Positions 4,830 to 13,751 of a DNA stretch of 13,751 nt are shown here, one piece after another (the first letter of the stretch is position 1; each line of letters opens with the position of its first letter). The position numbers and the translations under genes were made by a program. The notes under the pieces are model-generated. The model saw nothing but the letters and a program-made list of their open reading frames with translations, was not told the origin of the DNA and did not search any database. The DNA lies in the NCBI GenBank assembly GCA_013202615.1, contig JABMRL010000107.1, positions 1-13,751 on the forward strand, written 5' to 3'. The stretch is from Dehalococcoidia bacterium (GTDB lineage: Bacteria > Chloroflexota > Dehalococcoidia > Dehalococcoidales > RBG-16-60-22).

Positions 4830-7800
4830 ATGGTTTCTATTTCACCGGTGAGTGAGCAGACTAATCATCCCGTCCCCAGAAAATCTTACGCCAAATTACC
4901 CATGATTTTAGATGTTCCCAACCTCATTGAAGTACAGTTAGACTCCTTCCGACGCTTCCAGGAAGATGGCCTCAAGCACCTACTCAGTGAAATCTCGCCG
5001 ATCAAGACGCTGGCCCACAGCAAGCTGGAACTGAGCATCATCGGCTACGAGTTCCGCGAACCGCGTCAGGGCCGCTCCGAATCGGAGTGTCGCGACCGCA
5101 ATTTGACGTATTCGGCACCCCTCTACGTCAGAGTACAGCTGCTGATTAAAGAGACCGGGGAAATCAAAGAGCAGGACCTTTTCCTGGGCGACATACCGCT
5201 GATGACAGCTAAAGGCACCTTCATCACCAGCGGTGCCGAAAGAGTGGTGGTGAGCCAGCTCCTGCGTTCTCCGGGTGTCTACTTCACCATTGAGGAAGAC
5301 GCCACCCTGGGTCGCGAGCTTTGCTTCGCCAAACTCATCCCCACCCGCGGGGCCTGGCTTGAGTTCGAGACCAGCACCCGTGACGTTCTATCCGCCAAGA
5401 TAGATGGCAAGCGCAAAATCCCTGCCACCACCCTGCTCCGTGCCATCGGGTATGGCAGCGATGAGCAACTGCTCAACCTTTTCTCCAGCGACGATAACGA
5501 CCCCGAACACCAGTATATTCCGACAACCATCGAGCGCGATTCGCTCATCAAGGATGAGGCGGAAGCTCTGCTCGATATTTACCGCAAAGTCAGGCCGGGA
5601 GAGCTACCGAACCTGGAGAACGCCCGGAAGCTGATACGGAACCTGTTTTTCGATTCGCTGCGGTACGACCTGGGCCTGGTCGGGCGCTATAAGCTCAACA
5701 AGCGACTCGGCCTGTTCCGCATCGCCGCGGAAAAAATATCAAATCTTATTGAGACTCAGGAGCTACCTTTCGAAACCGCGGAATTTGTTTCCCGACTGCG
5801 TCAGGCTGGGGAGCGAAACGACCGTGAGGTGGTCAGGATATTCAGAGACCTCAAAGCGGTACTGGCCAGCAGGCTTGACCACCAGGAGGAACTTCTCCAG
5901 CTCTACTCCGTGCTTGAAGAGACGCTCGGGCAGCTGGAGCAGCGCGCCCTGACCAGAGACGACATCGTCGAGATTGTCCGGCACATCATTCTGGTCAATA
6001 ACGGTGCTGACCACGGCGATGATATCGACCACCTTGGCAACCGGCGCATACGCACGGTCGGCGAGCTGATACAGACCCAGTTTCACGTTGGCCTGCTGCG
6101 CCTCGCCCAGGCGGTCCGGGAGCGCATGAGTATCATTGGCCCGGAGGTCATTACCCCCAGCGCCCTGGTCAATATCCGCCCCGTGGTAGCCGCCGTCAGG
6201 GAGTTCTTCAGCAGCTCCCAGCTTTCCCAGTTTATGGACCAGACCAACCCGCTCGCCGAGATAACACATAAGCGCCGCCTTTCCGCAATGGGACCCGGTG
6301 GCCTCTCACGCGAGCGCGCCGGCTTCGATGTCCGCGATGTCCATTTTTCCCACTACGGCCGTATCTGTCCCATCGAAACACCGGAAGGCCCGAACATCGG
6401 ACTGATTGGCTCACTGGCCACTTACAGTCGAATCAACGAGTACGGTTTCATTGAGACACCCTATCGTAAAGTCATCCGTGAACTGAACAGCACCGATGAA
6501 CAACTGGTCGGCAAGGTCGCCAGAGAGAGGGTGGCCAACAGCAAGCGAACTACAATGGTCAAGGCAGATACCATCGTGACTCCCGCGATTGCCTCCAGGC
6601 TGGCTAAACTCTCGAATACCAGAGTCAAAGTGGAACCCTTTGTTTCCGATGAAATTGTGTACCTGTCCGCCGATGAAGAAGAGGAATTTACCATTGCGCA
6701 GGCAAATGCCCGCCTTGGTGAAAACAACCAGTTCCTGGAGGAAAGGATTGAGGCCAGGCGAGGCAGCCACTACCTGCTGGAAACGGCGGATAACATAGCC
6801 CTGATGGATGTTTCCCCCAAGCAAATCGTCAGTGTGGCCACAGCGCTGATTCCCTTCCTGGAGCACAATGATGCCAACCGCGCCCTGATGGGCGCTAATA
6901 TGCAGCGACAGGCGGTACCACTGCTCTCGCCCGAATCGCCCGTGGTGGCCACGGGTATGGAGGTAGAAGCCGCCAGACACAGCGGTCAGGTCATCTTTGC
7001 CCGCAACGCCGGGGTGGTTACCGAAATCGGCAGCGTCAACGACGCCGGTGCTGAAACTAAATATCGCATTGCCATCACCACGGATGACGGCCACAAAGAC
7101 GAATATGAATTAATGAAATTTGTCCGCACCAACCAGGGGACCTGCATCAACCAGCGCCCTCTGGTAAACAAAGGCGACCGTATTGAAGCCGACCAGGTGA
7201 TTGCCGATAGCTCGGCCACGGAAAATGGCGAACTGGCTCTTGGCCAGAACGTACTCTGCGCTTTCATGAGCTGGGAAGGCTATAATTTTGAAGACGCCAT
7301 CATCATCAGCAGCCGGCTGGTGGAAAATGACAAATTCACCTCGATCCACATTGCCAAACATGAGGTGGAAGCCCGTGATACCAAACTGGGCCCGGAAGAA
7401 ATCACCCGGGATATTCCCAATGTTGGCGAGGAGAGCCTGCGCGAGCTCGATGAGAACGGCATTATCCGCATCGGCGCCGAGGTAGGCCCCGCTGATACAC
7501 TGGTCGGTAAAATCACTCCCCGCGGCGAGACAGAGCTTTCCGCCGAGGAGAAACTGCTGCGGGCGATATTCGGGGAAAAGGCCCGCGATGTGAAAGATAC
7601 CTCGCTGCGTATACCGCACGGCGAGTGGGGCAAGGTTATTAATGTGAAAATATACTCCCGCAAAGACAGCGGCGATGACCTGCCCGCGGGGGTTAACGAA
7701 TGGGTTCAGGTATGGATTGCCCAGAAACGAAAGATCTCCGCGGGTGATAAGCTGGCCGGACGCCATGGCAACAAGGGTGTCATTGCCCTCATTGCCCCTA

Positions 7801-9035
7801 AAGAGGATATGCCCTTCCTGCCCGACGGCACGCCGGTTGATATCATCCTCGACCCGATTGGCGTACCATCCCGGATGAACATCGGCCAGGTTCTGGAGAC
7901 CCATCTCGGGTGGGCAGCCCAGACACTGGGATTCAGGGTGCTCACACCGGTCTTCGATAGTGCCAACGACGTGGCGATAGAGGACGCTCTATCGAGAGCC
8001 TGGATTGTTCGCGAAGCAGCCGCAATTGATTACACACCGGACAGAAAGCAGCCCTCAATCCAGATGGAGGTTGCCAAGGCGTGGGTGAACGGTCATGGAT
8101 ATAACGGTGACCGCGTTTTTAACGAAAACTATGCCGGAGAAGCCACGGAGATTTGTCTTCGCATCTGGCTGGAAGAACTCGGCATACCAAGCCGTAAACT
8201 GAGCCAGCATGAGTTAATGCAGACTGTAGAGAAGGTTAATCAGGAAGGGAAGGCCGCCCCGCCCACATTCGGCAAGGTAGTCTTGCGGGACGGGCGAACC
8301 GGGGAGTCGTTTAACCAGCCGGTGACGGTGGGCAATATCTATATGATGAAGCTCATCCACCTTGTTGAAGACAAGGTTCACGCTCGTTCCACCGGCCCAT
8401 ACTCCCTGATAACACAGCAGCCTCTGGGCGGCAAGGCCCAGTTCGGTGGCCAGCGCTTCGGTGAAATGGAAGTGTGGGCACTGGAAGCCTATGGGGCTGC
8501 CCATAACCTCCAGGAAATACTGACCATAAAATCGGACGATGTCATCGGGCGAGCCAAAGCCTATGAAGCTATTATAAAAGGAGAGGATATCCTGCAGCCA
8601 GGAGTGCCGGAATCATTCAAGGTCCTGGTAAAAGAACTGCAGAGCCTGGGCCTTGCTCTCGAGGTAATCAATGAGAGAGAGGTGGACATTACTGCCGGTG
8701 AAGAAGTAATTGAAGAGGTCCCCATCCTGGAAGCTGAAGCCACTATTACAGAAGAGGCTCCTAAGCTGGAAGCTGAAGCTGCTGTGACTGAAGAGACTAC
8801 CGAACCAGAAGCCGAAGCTGCTGTGACTGAAGAGATTACCAAACCAGAAGCTGAAGCTGCCGTGACTGAAGAGACTACCAAACCAGAAGCTGAAGCTGCT
8901 GTGACTGAAGAGACTACCGAACCAGAAGCCGAAGCCACTATTACAAAAGAAGCCCCCAGCCTGGAAACCGAATCTACCGTAGTTGAAGAGACGTCTTTAG
9001 GAGAGGTAACGGAAGAAGATGCTGGAAATCAATGA
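4830..9035 (+). CDS. rpoB: RNA polymerase beta subunit with repetitive acidic C-terminal tail
   Basis: Beta subunit of bacterial RNA polymerase, 1401 residues, longer than most because of a C-terminal tail of about 110 residues. Family blocks in order: [19 protein letters not shown] in the N-terminal part; the rifampicin-pocket region at about 462-487 (SQLSQFMD, then HKRR) followed by the [12 protein letters not shown] and [13 protein letters not shown] segments; [20 protein letters not shown]; the catalytic-centre GYNFEDA at 817-823; [12 protein letters not shown] at 972-983 with K974 and K982, which contact nucleic acid in other polymerases; and the C-terminal clamp anchor [24 protein letters not shown]. 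In the rifampicin pocket His480 and Ser485 are wild-type; Ala476 and Met487 differ from E. coli Ser522 and Leu533. AAGGAG at 4813-4818 is 11 nt before the ATG, slightly long. After about residue 1290 the protein becomes a Glu/Ala/Thr-rich tail with 13-residue repeats. The 3' end overlaps rpoC by 17 nt. Confidence 0.98.
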   Translation: MVSISPVSEQTNHPVPRKSYAKLPMILDVPNLIEVQLDSFRRFQEDGLKHLLSEISPIKTLAHSKLELSIIGYEFREPRQGRSESECRDRNLTYSAPLYVRVQLLIKETGEIKEQDLFLGDIPLMTAKGTFITSGAERVVVSQLLRSPGVYFTIEEDATLGRELCFAKLIPTRGAWLEFETSTRDVLSAKIDGKRKIPATTLLRAIGYGSDEQLLNLFSSDDNDPEHQYIPTTIERDSLIKDEAEALLDIYRKVRPGELPNLENARKLIRNLFFDSLRYDLGLVGRYKLNKRLGLFRIAAEKISNLIETQELPFETAEFVSRLRQAGERNDREVVRIFRDLKAVLASRLDHQEELLQLYSVLEETLGQLEQRALTRDDIVEIVRHIILVNNGADHGDDIDHLGNRRIRTVGELIQTQFHVGLLRLAQAVRERMSIIGPEVITPSALVNIRPVVAAVREFFSSSQLSQFMDQTNPLAEITHKRRLSAMGPGGLSRERAGFDVRDVHFSHYGRICPIETPEGPNIGLIGSLATYSRINEYGFIETPYRKVIRELNSTDEQLVGKVARERVANSKRTTMVKADTIVTPAIASRLAKLSNTRVKVEPFVSDEIVYLSADEEEEFTIAQANARLGENNQFLEERIEARRGSHYLLETADNIALMDVSPKQIVSVATALIPFLEHNDANRALMGANMQRQAVPLLSPESPVVATGMEVEAARHSGQVIFARNAGVVTEIGSVNDAGAETKYRIAITTDDGHKDEYELMKFVRTNQGTCINQRPLVNKGDRIEADQVIADSSATENGELALGQNVLCAFMSWEGYNFEDAIIISSRLVENDKFTSIHIAKHEVEARDTKLGPEEITRDIPNVGEESLRELDENGIIRIGAEVGPADTLVGKITPRGETELSAEEKLLRAIFGEKARDVKDTSLRIPHGEWGKVINVKIYSRKDSGDDLPAGVNEWVQVWIAQKRKISAGDKLAGRHGNKGVIALIAPKEDMPFLPDGTPVDIILDPIGVPSRMNIGQVLETHLGWAAQTLGFRVLTPVFDSANDVAIEDALSRAWIVREAAAIDYTPDRKQPSIQMEVAKAWVNGHGYNGDRVFNENYAGEATEICLRIWLEELGIPSRKLSQHELMQTVEKVNQEGKAAPPTFGKVVLRDGRTGESFNQPVTVGNIYMMKLIHLVEDKVHARSTGPYSLITQQPLGGKAQFGGQRFGEMEVWALEAYGAAHNLQEILTIKSDDVIGRAKAYEAIIKGEDILQPGVPESFKVLVKELQSLGLALEVINEREVDITAGEEVIEEVPILEAEATITEEAPKLEAEAAVTEETTEPEAEAAVTEEITKPEAEAAVTEETTKPEAEAAVTEETTEPEAEATITKEAPSLETESTVVEETSLGEVTEEDAGNQ
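8730..8963 (+). repeat. rpoB: Six 39-bp tandem repeats encoding the RpoB tail
   Basis: Units start at 8730, 8769, 8808, 8847, 8886 and 8925 and encode residues 1301-1378 as six 13-residue units of the type [13 protein letters not shown]. The four central units are nearly identical in DNA; the second and fifth are identical across all 39 bp, and the third and fourth differ from them at only a few bases. The outer two units (EAEATIT(E/K)EAP-type) resemble each other more than the centre, which suggests the central units arose by later expansion. The length stays a multiple of 3, so copy-number change keeps the reading frame. Confidence 0.95.
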
Positions 9036-12000
9036 TTTTGATGCCGTACGAATTTCTCTGGCCTCACCGGAGCAGATCCGGAGCTGGTCATACGGAGAGG
9101 TAACCAAACCGGAGACCATTAACTACCGCACATTGAAGCCGGAAAGAGACGGCCTGTTCTGCGAGAGAATCTTTGGGCCGACCAAGGATTTTGAGTGTTA
9201 CTGCGGCAAGTATAAAAAAATCCGCTACAAGGGCGTGATATGTGATAAGTGCGGCGTTGAGGTCGCCCGGGCCAAGGTACGCCGGGAACGCATGGGCCAC
9301 ATTGAGCTGGCCTGTCCGGTAAGCCACATCTGGTTCGCCAAAGGAACACCCAGCCGCCTGGGGCTCTTGCTTGACCTTTCGCCACGCAGCCTGGAACACG
9401 TGCTTTACTTCTCCAATTACATCGTAACTGAGATTGATGAAGCAGCACGCCAGGAAGCTATCAAACAATCGGAGGAGAGCGCCGCCAGCGACATTGCCGA
9501 ACGCCAAAAAGCTGTTGACGAAAGAGTTGCCCAGATGGAGCAGGAAGAGGCAAGCGTCGAGGACGTCAATCAGCTGCGGCGTCATTCCACCGAGGAAAAG
9601 ATACAGCTTGAGGAAAAAACAGCCAGCACAATAGAACAGCTCAAAAACCTGCACGTGAAAGTGTTGCTCAATGAGAGCCAGTACCACGAATTGAAGCAAC
9701 AGTATGGCGAGGTTTTTAAAGCCGGAATGGGGGCGGAAGCCGTCCTGCAGATTATAAAGGATATAGACCTGGACCAGCTACGCAATAACCTGATTCAGGA
9801 AACCCAGTCCTCTTCCGGACAGAGGCGTAAGAAAGCAAGCAAGCAGTTGCGAGTGGTGGAGGCCTTCCGCAACAGCGGCAATAAACCGGAATGGATGATC
9901 GTAACGGTTCTGCCCGTGCTTCCCCCCGACCTGCGTCCCATGGTACAGCTGGACGGTGGCAGATTCGCCACCAGCGACCTTAATGACCTGTACCGGCGTG
10001 TCATTAACCGCAACAATCGCCTGCGCCATCTGATTGATATCGGCGCCCCGGAGATAATCATCCGCAACGAGAAACGGATGTTACAGGAAGCTGTTGACTC
10101 CCTTATCGATAATGGCCGCCGCGGCCGAGCGATTTCGGTAAGCGGTAATCATAAACTGAAATCCCTCTCCGACATGCTCCGTGGTAAACAGGGGCGCTTC
10201 CGCCAGAATCTACTGGGGAAGAGGGTCGACTACAGCGGTCGCTCCGTCATCATAGTCGGCCCGGAACTCGGATTGAACCAGTGCGGTCTGCCAAGAAGAA
10301 TGGCCCTGGAGCTCTTCAAACCATTTGTCATGCACCGTCTGGTAATGCAGGGACTTGCCCCGAATATCAAGAGTGCCCGGCGCCTTGTAGAGCGAGCCAA
10401 ACCAGAAGTATTCGATATACTCGAAGAAGTGGTAAAAGAACGCCCGGTTTGGCTGAACCGGGCCCCGACCCTGCATCGACTCAGCATCCAGGCATTTGAA
10501 CCCGTGCTCATTGACGGCAGCGCCATCCAGATTCACCCCCTGGTCTGCTCAGCATTTAACGCCGATTTTGATGGCGACCAGATGGCGGTTCATGTCCCGC
10601 TTTCCAAAGCCGCGGTACGCGAAGCGAGAGAGCTCTCGCTCAGCCATCATAACATGCTGCTGCCCAGCAGTGGTGAACCAACGATTACTCCTACCCTTGA
10701 CATGGTCTTTGGCTGCTACTACCTCACCACAGAAAGACCCGGGAGCAAGGGAGAAGGCAGGCGTTTTGGTAGCTTTGATGAAGCCAGGCTTGCCTATGAG
10801 CTGGACAATATCGACCTCAGGGCAAAAATCCTGGTCAGAGACCGGAGCCGGGACGTACAGGAAATGGAGACAACGGCTGGACGCATTATCTTCAATGAAG
10901 TCCTCCCTCCGGAGATTGGCTACCAGAATAAAGAGATTGACAAGTCCGGACTCAAGCAGATTGTCTCGCAGTGCTGCCGGATGCTCGCAAATGAAGACAC
11001 CGCCAGGGTTCTGGACAGCATCAAGCAGCTGGGTTTCCGCTACGCTACCAAGTCCGGCATCACCATTTCCATGAACGATATTGAGGTGCCGGAAGGCAAA
11101 GCCAAGCTGCTCGAAGAGGCGGAGGAGAGGATAGCCATTATTGATCACCAGTACAACCGCGGTGTGATAACCGAGGGCGAGAAATATAACAGCATCGTCG
11201 GTGTCTGGATGGAAACCATGGACCGGATTACCAATACCATCTCAGATACCCTTGACCGCTACGGCGGTATTCACATGATGGCCACTTCCGGGGCCAAAGG
11301 TAATATCACCCAGATAACGCAGATGGCCGGCATGCGCGGTCTGATGACCGACCCTTCCGGTAAAATCATTGACTACCCCATCAAATCCAGCCTGCGTGAA
11401 GGACATACCGTTCTGGAGTACTTTATCTCCACGCATGGCGCACGAAAAGGCCTAGCCGATACGGCGCTTAGAACTTCGGAAAGCGGTTACCTCACCAGGC
11501 GGCTTATCGACGTGGCCCAAGATGTTATCGTCCTTGAAGAGGACTGCGGTACCGTGGATGGTATCTGGATTTCGGAACCGAAAGAAAAGACGCTGCTTCC
11601 TTCCTTTGCCGAGCGCACCACCGGCAGACTGGCGGCAAGCCAGGTAGCCCATCCGAAAACCGGAGAGGTCATCGTTGACCGCAATGAAGAGATAGATGAG
11701 CACAAGGCAGCGGAAATAATTGCTGCCGGAATCAACCGGGTGCATGTCAGGTCGCCTTTGTCCTGCCAGTCCAGGCGGGGTACCTGCCAGATGTGCTACA
11801 ACCGGGACCTGTCCCGCGGCAAGCCGGTTGAACTGAATACAGCGGTAGGAATCATCGCTGCCCAGAGCATTGGTGAACCGGGTACCCAGCTGACGCTGCG
11901 TACCTTCCACACCGGCGGGGTGGCCGGTCTTGATATCACCAGCGGTCTACCCCGGGTGGAGGAGCTCTTTGAAGCCAGAAACCCCAAAGGTCCGGCCATT

Positions 12001-13062
12001 ATAGCCGAAATAGACGGCATGGCCGATGTTATTCAGGATGATAAAGGCAGGAGAGTTAAGATTACCAGCTCCGAGACCTATCGTGACGAATACGCCCTGC
12101 CTGCCCGCTGGCAGGTTATGGCTAATGATGGACAGTTTGTGGATATCGGCGCTGTGCTCGCGATTCCACCGGCTGCCAAGGGAACCAAAGGTAAGACCAA
12201 GGCACCTTCCAAAAAAACCCAGCCTATTACAGCGCGCATCGCCGGCGAGGTTAGCAGCAAAAAAGGTCATCTCTTCATCAGCTATGAAGAGCATGAGGAA
12301 CGCGAGTATGTTATCCCCAGCGTCGCCGGCATCAGAGTCCAGACCGGAGATACGGTGCACGCCGGCCAGCAACTTACCGATGGCTCGGTGAACCCACAGG
12401 ATATCCTGCGCGTTCTCGGTCGCGAGGCAGTGCAGCAATACCTGGTTGATGAAGTCCAGAAAGTGTACCGCTCTCAGGGTGTAAACATAAACGACAAGCA
12501 CATCGAGATAATCGTCCACCAGATGCTGACCAAAGTGCGCATCGATTCCGCTGGCGACACCGACCTGGTACCGGAGGAACTTGTGGACAGGTTTATCTAT
12601 GCGGACATTAACGCCAAGGTACTGGCAGAAGGTGGTGAACCGGCCACCGCGCACACGGTACTTCTGGGCATAACGAGAGCATCTTTGAATACGGGTAGCT
12701 GGCTGGCAGCAGCTTCCTTTCAGGAAACAACGCGCGTGCTCACCGAAGCGGCTGTTTACGGTAGGATAGACAAGCTTGTCGGTCTTAAAGAAAACGTCAT
12801 CATCGGGAAACTGATTCCCGCTCATTATCAATATCTGGAAGATCTGCTGGCCGCACAAGCAGAAGAAGCGAAGGCAAAAACGAAACTGTCCTTTGGCGAG
12901 ATGCCCGAAAAGATACCTGGCCCAATGGTCGCTGAGACACCAGAAGAACTCCTGAACCAGCTGCTCGGCGAAGAGAAGCAGGAAAACTCCAGCCCGTCAC
13001 CCGCGGAAGAGGAAACAAGCCCGACGGGTGGCGAAGATAATGAGCTGAAGTCAGAGAACTAA
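9019..13062 (+). CDS. rpoC: RNA polymerase beta' subunit
   Basis: The 1347-residue beta' subunit, which carries the catalytic Mg-binding loop of RNA polymerase. Seen in order: the N-terminal zinc finger C60, C62, C75, C78; a charged, probably coiled-coil insertion at about 145-215 before the [14 protein letters not shown] and KAGMGAEA segments; the active-site [12 protein letters not shown] with D516, D518 and D520; the bridge-helix region [20 protein letters not shown] from about 800; the second zinc site C843, C916, C923, C926; the trigger-loop region [19 protein letters not shown] at 949-967; and an acidic tail. All expected catalytic and zinc residues are present. The ATG lies inside rpoB, 17 nt before the end of rpoB, with GGAAG at 9011-9015 and a better AGGAGAGG at 8999-9006; [20 protein letters not shown] is the normal N-terminus. 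Translation is likely coupled to rpoB. Confidence 0.98.
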   Translation: MLEINDFDAVRISLASPEQIRSWSYGEVTKPETINYRTLKPERDGLFCERIFGPTKDFECYCGKYKKIRYKGVICDKCGVEVARAKVRRERMGHIELACPVSHIWFAKGTPSRLGLLLDLSPRSLEHVLYFSNYIVTEIDEAARQEAIKQSEESAASDIAERQKAVDERVAQMEQEEASVEDVNQLRRHSTEEKIQLEEKTASTIEQLKNLHVKVLLNESQYHELKQQYGEVFKAGMGAEAVLQIIKDIDLDQLRNNLIQETQSSSGQRRKKASKQLRVVEAFRNSGNKPEWMIVTVLPVLPPDLRPMVQLDGGRFATSDLNDLYRRVINRNNRLRHLIDIGAPEIIIRNEKRMLQEAVDSLIDNGRRGRAISVSGNHKLKSLSDMLRGKQGRFRQNLLGKRVDYSGRSVIIVGPELGLNQCGLPRRMALELFKPFVMHRLVMQGLAPNIKSARRLVERAKPEVFDILEEVVKERPVWLNRAPTLHRLSIQAFEPVLIDGSAIQIHPLVCSAFNADFDGDQMAVHVPLSKAAVREARELSLSHHNMLLPSSGEPTITPTLDMVFGCYYLTTERPGSKGEGRRFGSFDEARLAYELDNIDLRAKILVRDRSRDVQEMETTAGRIIFNEVLPPEIGYQNKEIDKSGLKQIVSQCCRMLANEDTARVLDSIKQLGFRYATKSGITISMNDIEVPEGKAKLLEEAEERIAIIDHQYNRGVITEGEKYNSIVGVWMETMDRITNTISDTLDRYGGIHMMATSGAKGNITQITQMAGMRGLMTDPSGKIIDYPIKSSLREGHTVLEYFISTHGARKGLADTALRTSESGYLTRRLIDVAQDVIVLEEDCGTVDGIWISEPKEKTLLPSFAERTTGRLAASQVAHPKTGEVIVDRNEEIDEHKAAEIIAAGINRVHVRSPLSCQSRRGTCQMCYNRDLSRGKPVELNTAVGIIAAQSIGEPGTQLTLRTFHTGGVAGLDITSGLPRVEELFEARNPKGPAIIAEIDGMADVIQDDKGRRVKITSSETYRDEYALPARWQVMANDGQFVDIGAVLAIPPAAKGTKGKTKAPSKKTQPITARIAGEVSSKKGHLFISYEEHEEREYVIPSVAGIRVQTGDTVHAGQQLTDGSVNPQDILRVLGREAVQQYLVDEVQKVYRSQGVNINDKHIEIIVHQMLTKVRIDSAGDTDLVPEELVDRFIYADINAKVLAEGGEPATAHTVLLGITRASLNTGSWLAAASFQETTRVLTEAAVYGRIDKLVGLKENVIIGKLIPAHYQYLEDLLAAQAEEAKAKTKLSFGEMPEKIPGPMVAETPEELLNQLLGEEKQENSSPSPAEEETSPTGGEDNELKSEN

Positions 13063-13078
13063 CGGGGGTGAGGTTTAA

Positions 13079-13751
13079 ATAGCTCGCATAATATCGGGTA
13101 AACCAAGTGCTGAAGATGCTCCCCTCGACACCAACCTCCGGCCGCGCCGTCTCGATGAGTTCGTCGGGCAGGAAAAGATCAAAGGCAACCTGAGCATTGC
13201 TATCGCCGCGGCCAAAGGCAGAGGTGAGGCACTTGACCATGTGTTGCTTTACGGGCCACCCGGACTGGGAAAGACGACCCTCGCCCACATCATTGCCGCT
13301 GAAATGGGGGTGAACCTCAGGGTTACCTCCGGGCCTGCCATCGAACGCACTGGCGACCTCGCCGCTATATTGACCAACCTGCACGAGCATGATATCCTCT
13401 TCATTGATGAAATCCACCGCCTCAGCCGTGCCGTTGAGGAAATCCTTTACCCGGCGATGGAGGAATTTGCCCTGGATATCATTATCGGCAAGGGTACCGG
13501 CGCCAGAAGCCTGCGACTCAACCTGCCCAGTTTCACGCTTATCGGTGCCACCACACGCTTTGCCCTGCTCAGCCCGCCCTTGCGCGACCGCTTTGGCTCT
13601 GTCTACCGACTTGATTTTTACGACCAGGAATCAATAGAGTCAATCCTGCACCGCACTGCCCGTATCCTGCAGATTGAAGCAGAGGGCGAAGGGCTGAAAG
13701 AGGTCGCCCGCCGCGCCAGAGGGACACCACGCGTGGCCAACCGGCTGCTCA
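13079..13751 (+). CDS. ruvB: Holliday junction branch-migration ATPase RuvB, N-terminal 224 residues; apparent ATA start
   Basis: RuvB is the AAA+ ring motor that drives Holliday-junction branch migration with RuvA. Numbering from the ATA at 13079: [13 protein letters not shown] at 19-31, Walker A GPPGLGKT at 59-66, Walker B FIDEIHR at 108-114, sensor 1 LIGATTR at 154-160, RDRFG at 169-173 (arginine-finger segment) and sensor 2 [11 protein letters not shown] at 213-223. The window ends at codon 224 of about 340-350. In this frame a TAA at 13076-13078 directly precedes ATA 13079, and no ATG, GTG or TTG occurs until after the conserved N-terminal segment; the first CTG is codon 38. GGGGGTGAGG (13064-13073) lies a few bases before the ATA, and the next residues, ARIISGKPS, resemble RuvB N-termini. 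So the gene starts at ATA, or the base has been misread. It begins 16 nt after rpoC and is probably in the same transcript. Confidence 0.9.
   Translation, partial: MARIISGKPSAEDAPLDTNLRPRRLDEFVGQEKIKGNLSIAIAAAKGRGEALDHVLLYGPPGLGKTTLAHIIAAEMGVNLRVTSGPAIERTGDLAAILTNLHEHDILFIDEIHRLSRAVEEILYPAMEEFALDIIIGKGTGARSLRLNLPSFTLIGATTRFALLSPPLRDRFGSVYRLDFYDQESIESILHRTARILQIEAEGEGLKEVARRARGTPRVANRLL

Noticed and set aside
7110..7904. 264-residue minus-strand ORF inside rpoB
   Set aside because: It is a long open frame on the opposite strand of a strongly conserved GC-rich gene, with no recognisable domain; it is best explained as a shadow frame.
8561..8938. 125-residue minus-strand ORF opposite the RpoB tail, with serine/alanine repeats
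   Set aside because: It is the antisense reading of the tandem repeat array; its repeats are a by-product of the RpoB repeats and no ribosome-binding or family evidence supports it.

Overview
The window reads as a chromosomal housekeeping segment of a bacterium, most likely Chloroflexota and perhaps class Dehalococcoidia. That placement is an inference. It rests on the alanyl-tRNA synthetase type (residues 63-90 and a Cys-rich insertion at 179-190), the 1347-residue beta' with a charged helical insertion, and a genome that looks fairly GC-rich apart from one AT-rich block. No rRNA, tRNA, CRISPR array or insertion sequence was seen.

Layout. Minus strand: holA (DNA polymerase III delta, 813-1829) followed by alaS (1-731, cut by the window edge). 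Plus strand, divergent from holA: a 75-residue helical protein (1969-2196) and a divergent YchF-like P-loop protein (2231-3337). Minus strand: a short NfeD-like membrane protein (3327-3752) whose 3' end overlaps the YchF-like gene by 11 nt. Then comes an AT-rich block of about 0.8 kb with a NYN-domain (PIN-like nuclease fold) gene at 3910-4443, bracketed by an imperfect 19-bp direct repeat (3807-3825 and 4631-4649). Last, on the plus strand, is the cluster rpoB (4830-9035), rpoC (9019-13062) and ruvB (13079 to the edge), behind a strong-looking sigma70-type promoter at 4666-4694.

The core genes form the transcription machinery (beta and beta' of RNA polymerase, coupled by a 17-nt overlap) joined to the Holliday-junction motor RuvB, with a replication clamp-loader subunit and a tRNA synthetase nearby. 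No ribosomal protein L10 or L7/L12 gene lies upstream of rpoB within the window.

The less ordinary parts are these: (1) the AT-rich NYN gene lies between repeats, its promoter region resembles the rpoB promoter region in several collinear blocks, and its transcript is probably leaderless; (2) the rpoB leader contains a possible 14-codon leader ORF, a bulged hairpin and a terminator-like hairpin; (3) RpoB ends in six 13-residue tandem repeats, two of them identical in DNA; (4) ruvB has no ATG, GTG or TTG available at its N-terminus and appears to begin at an ATA codon.
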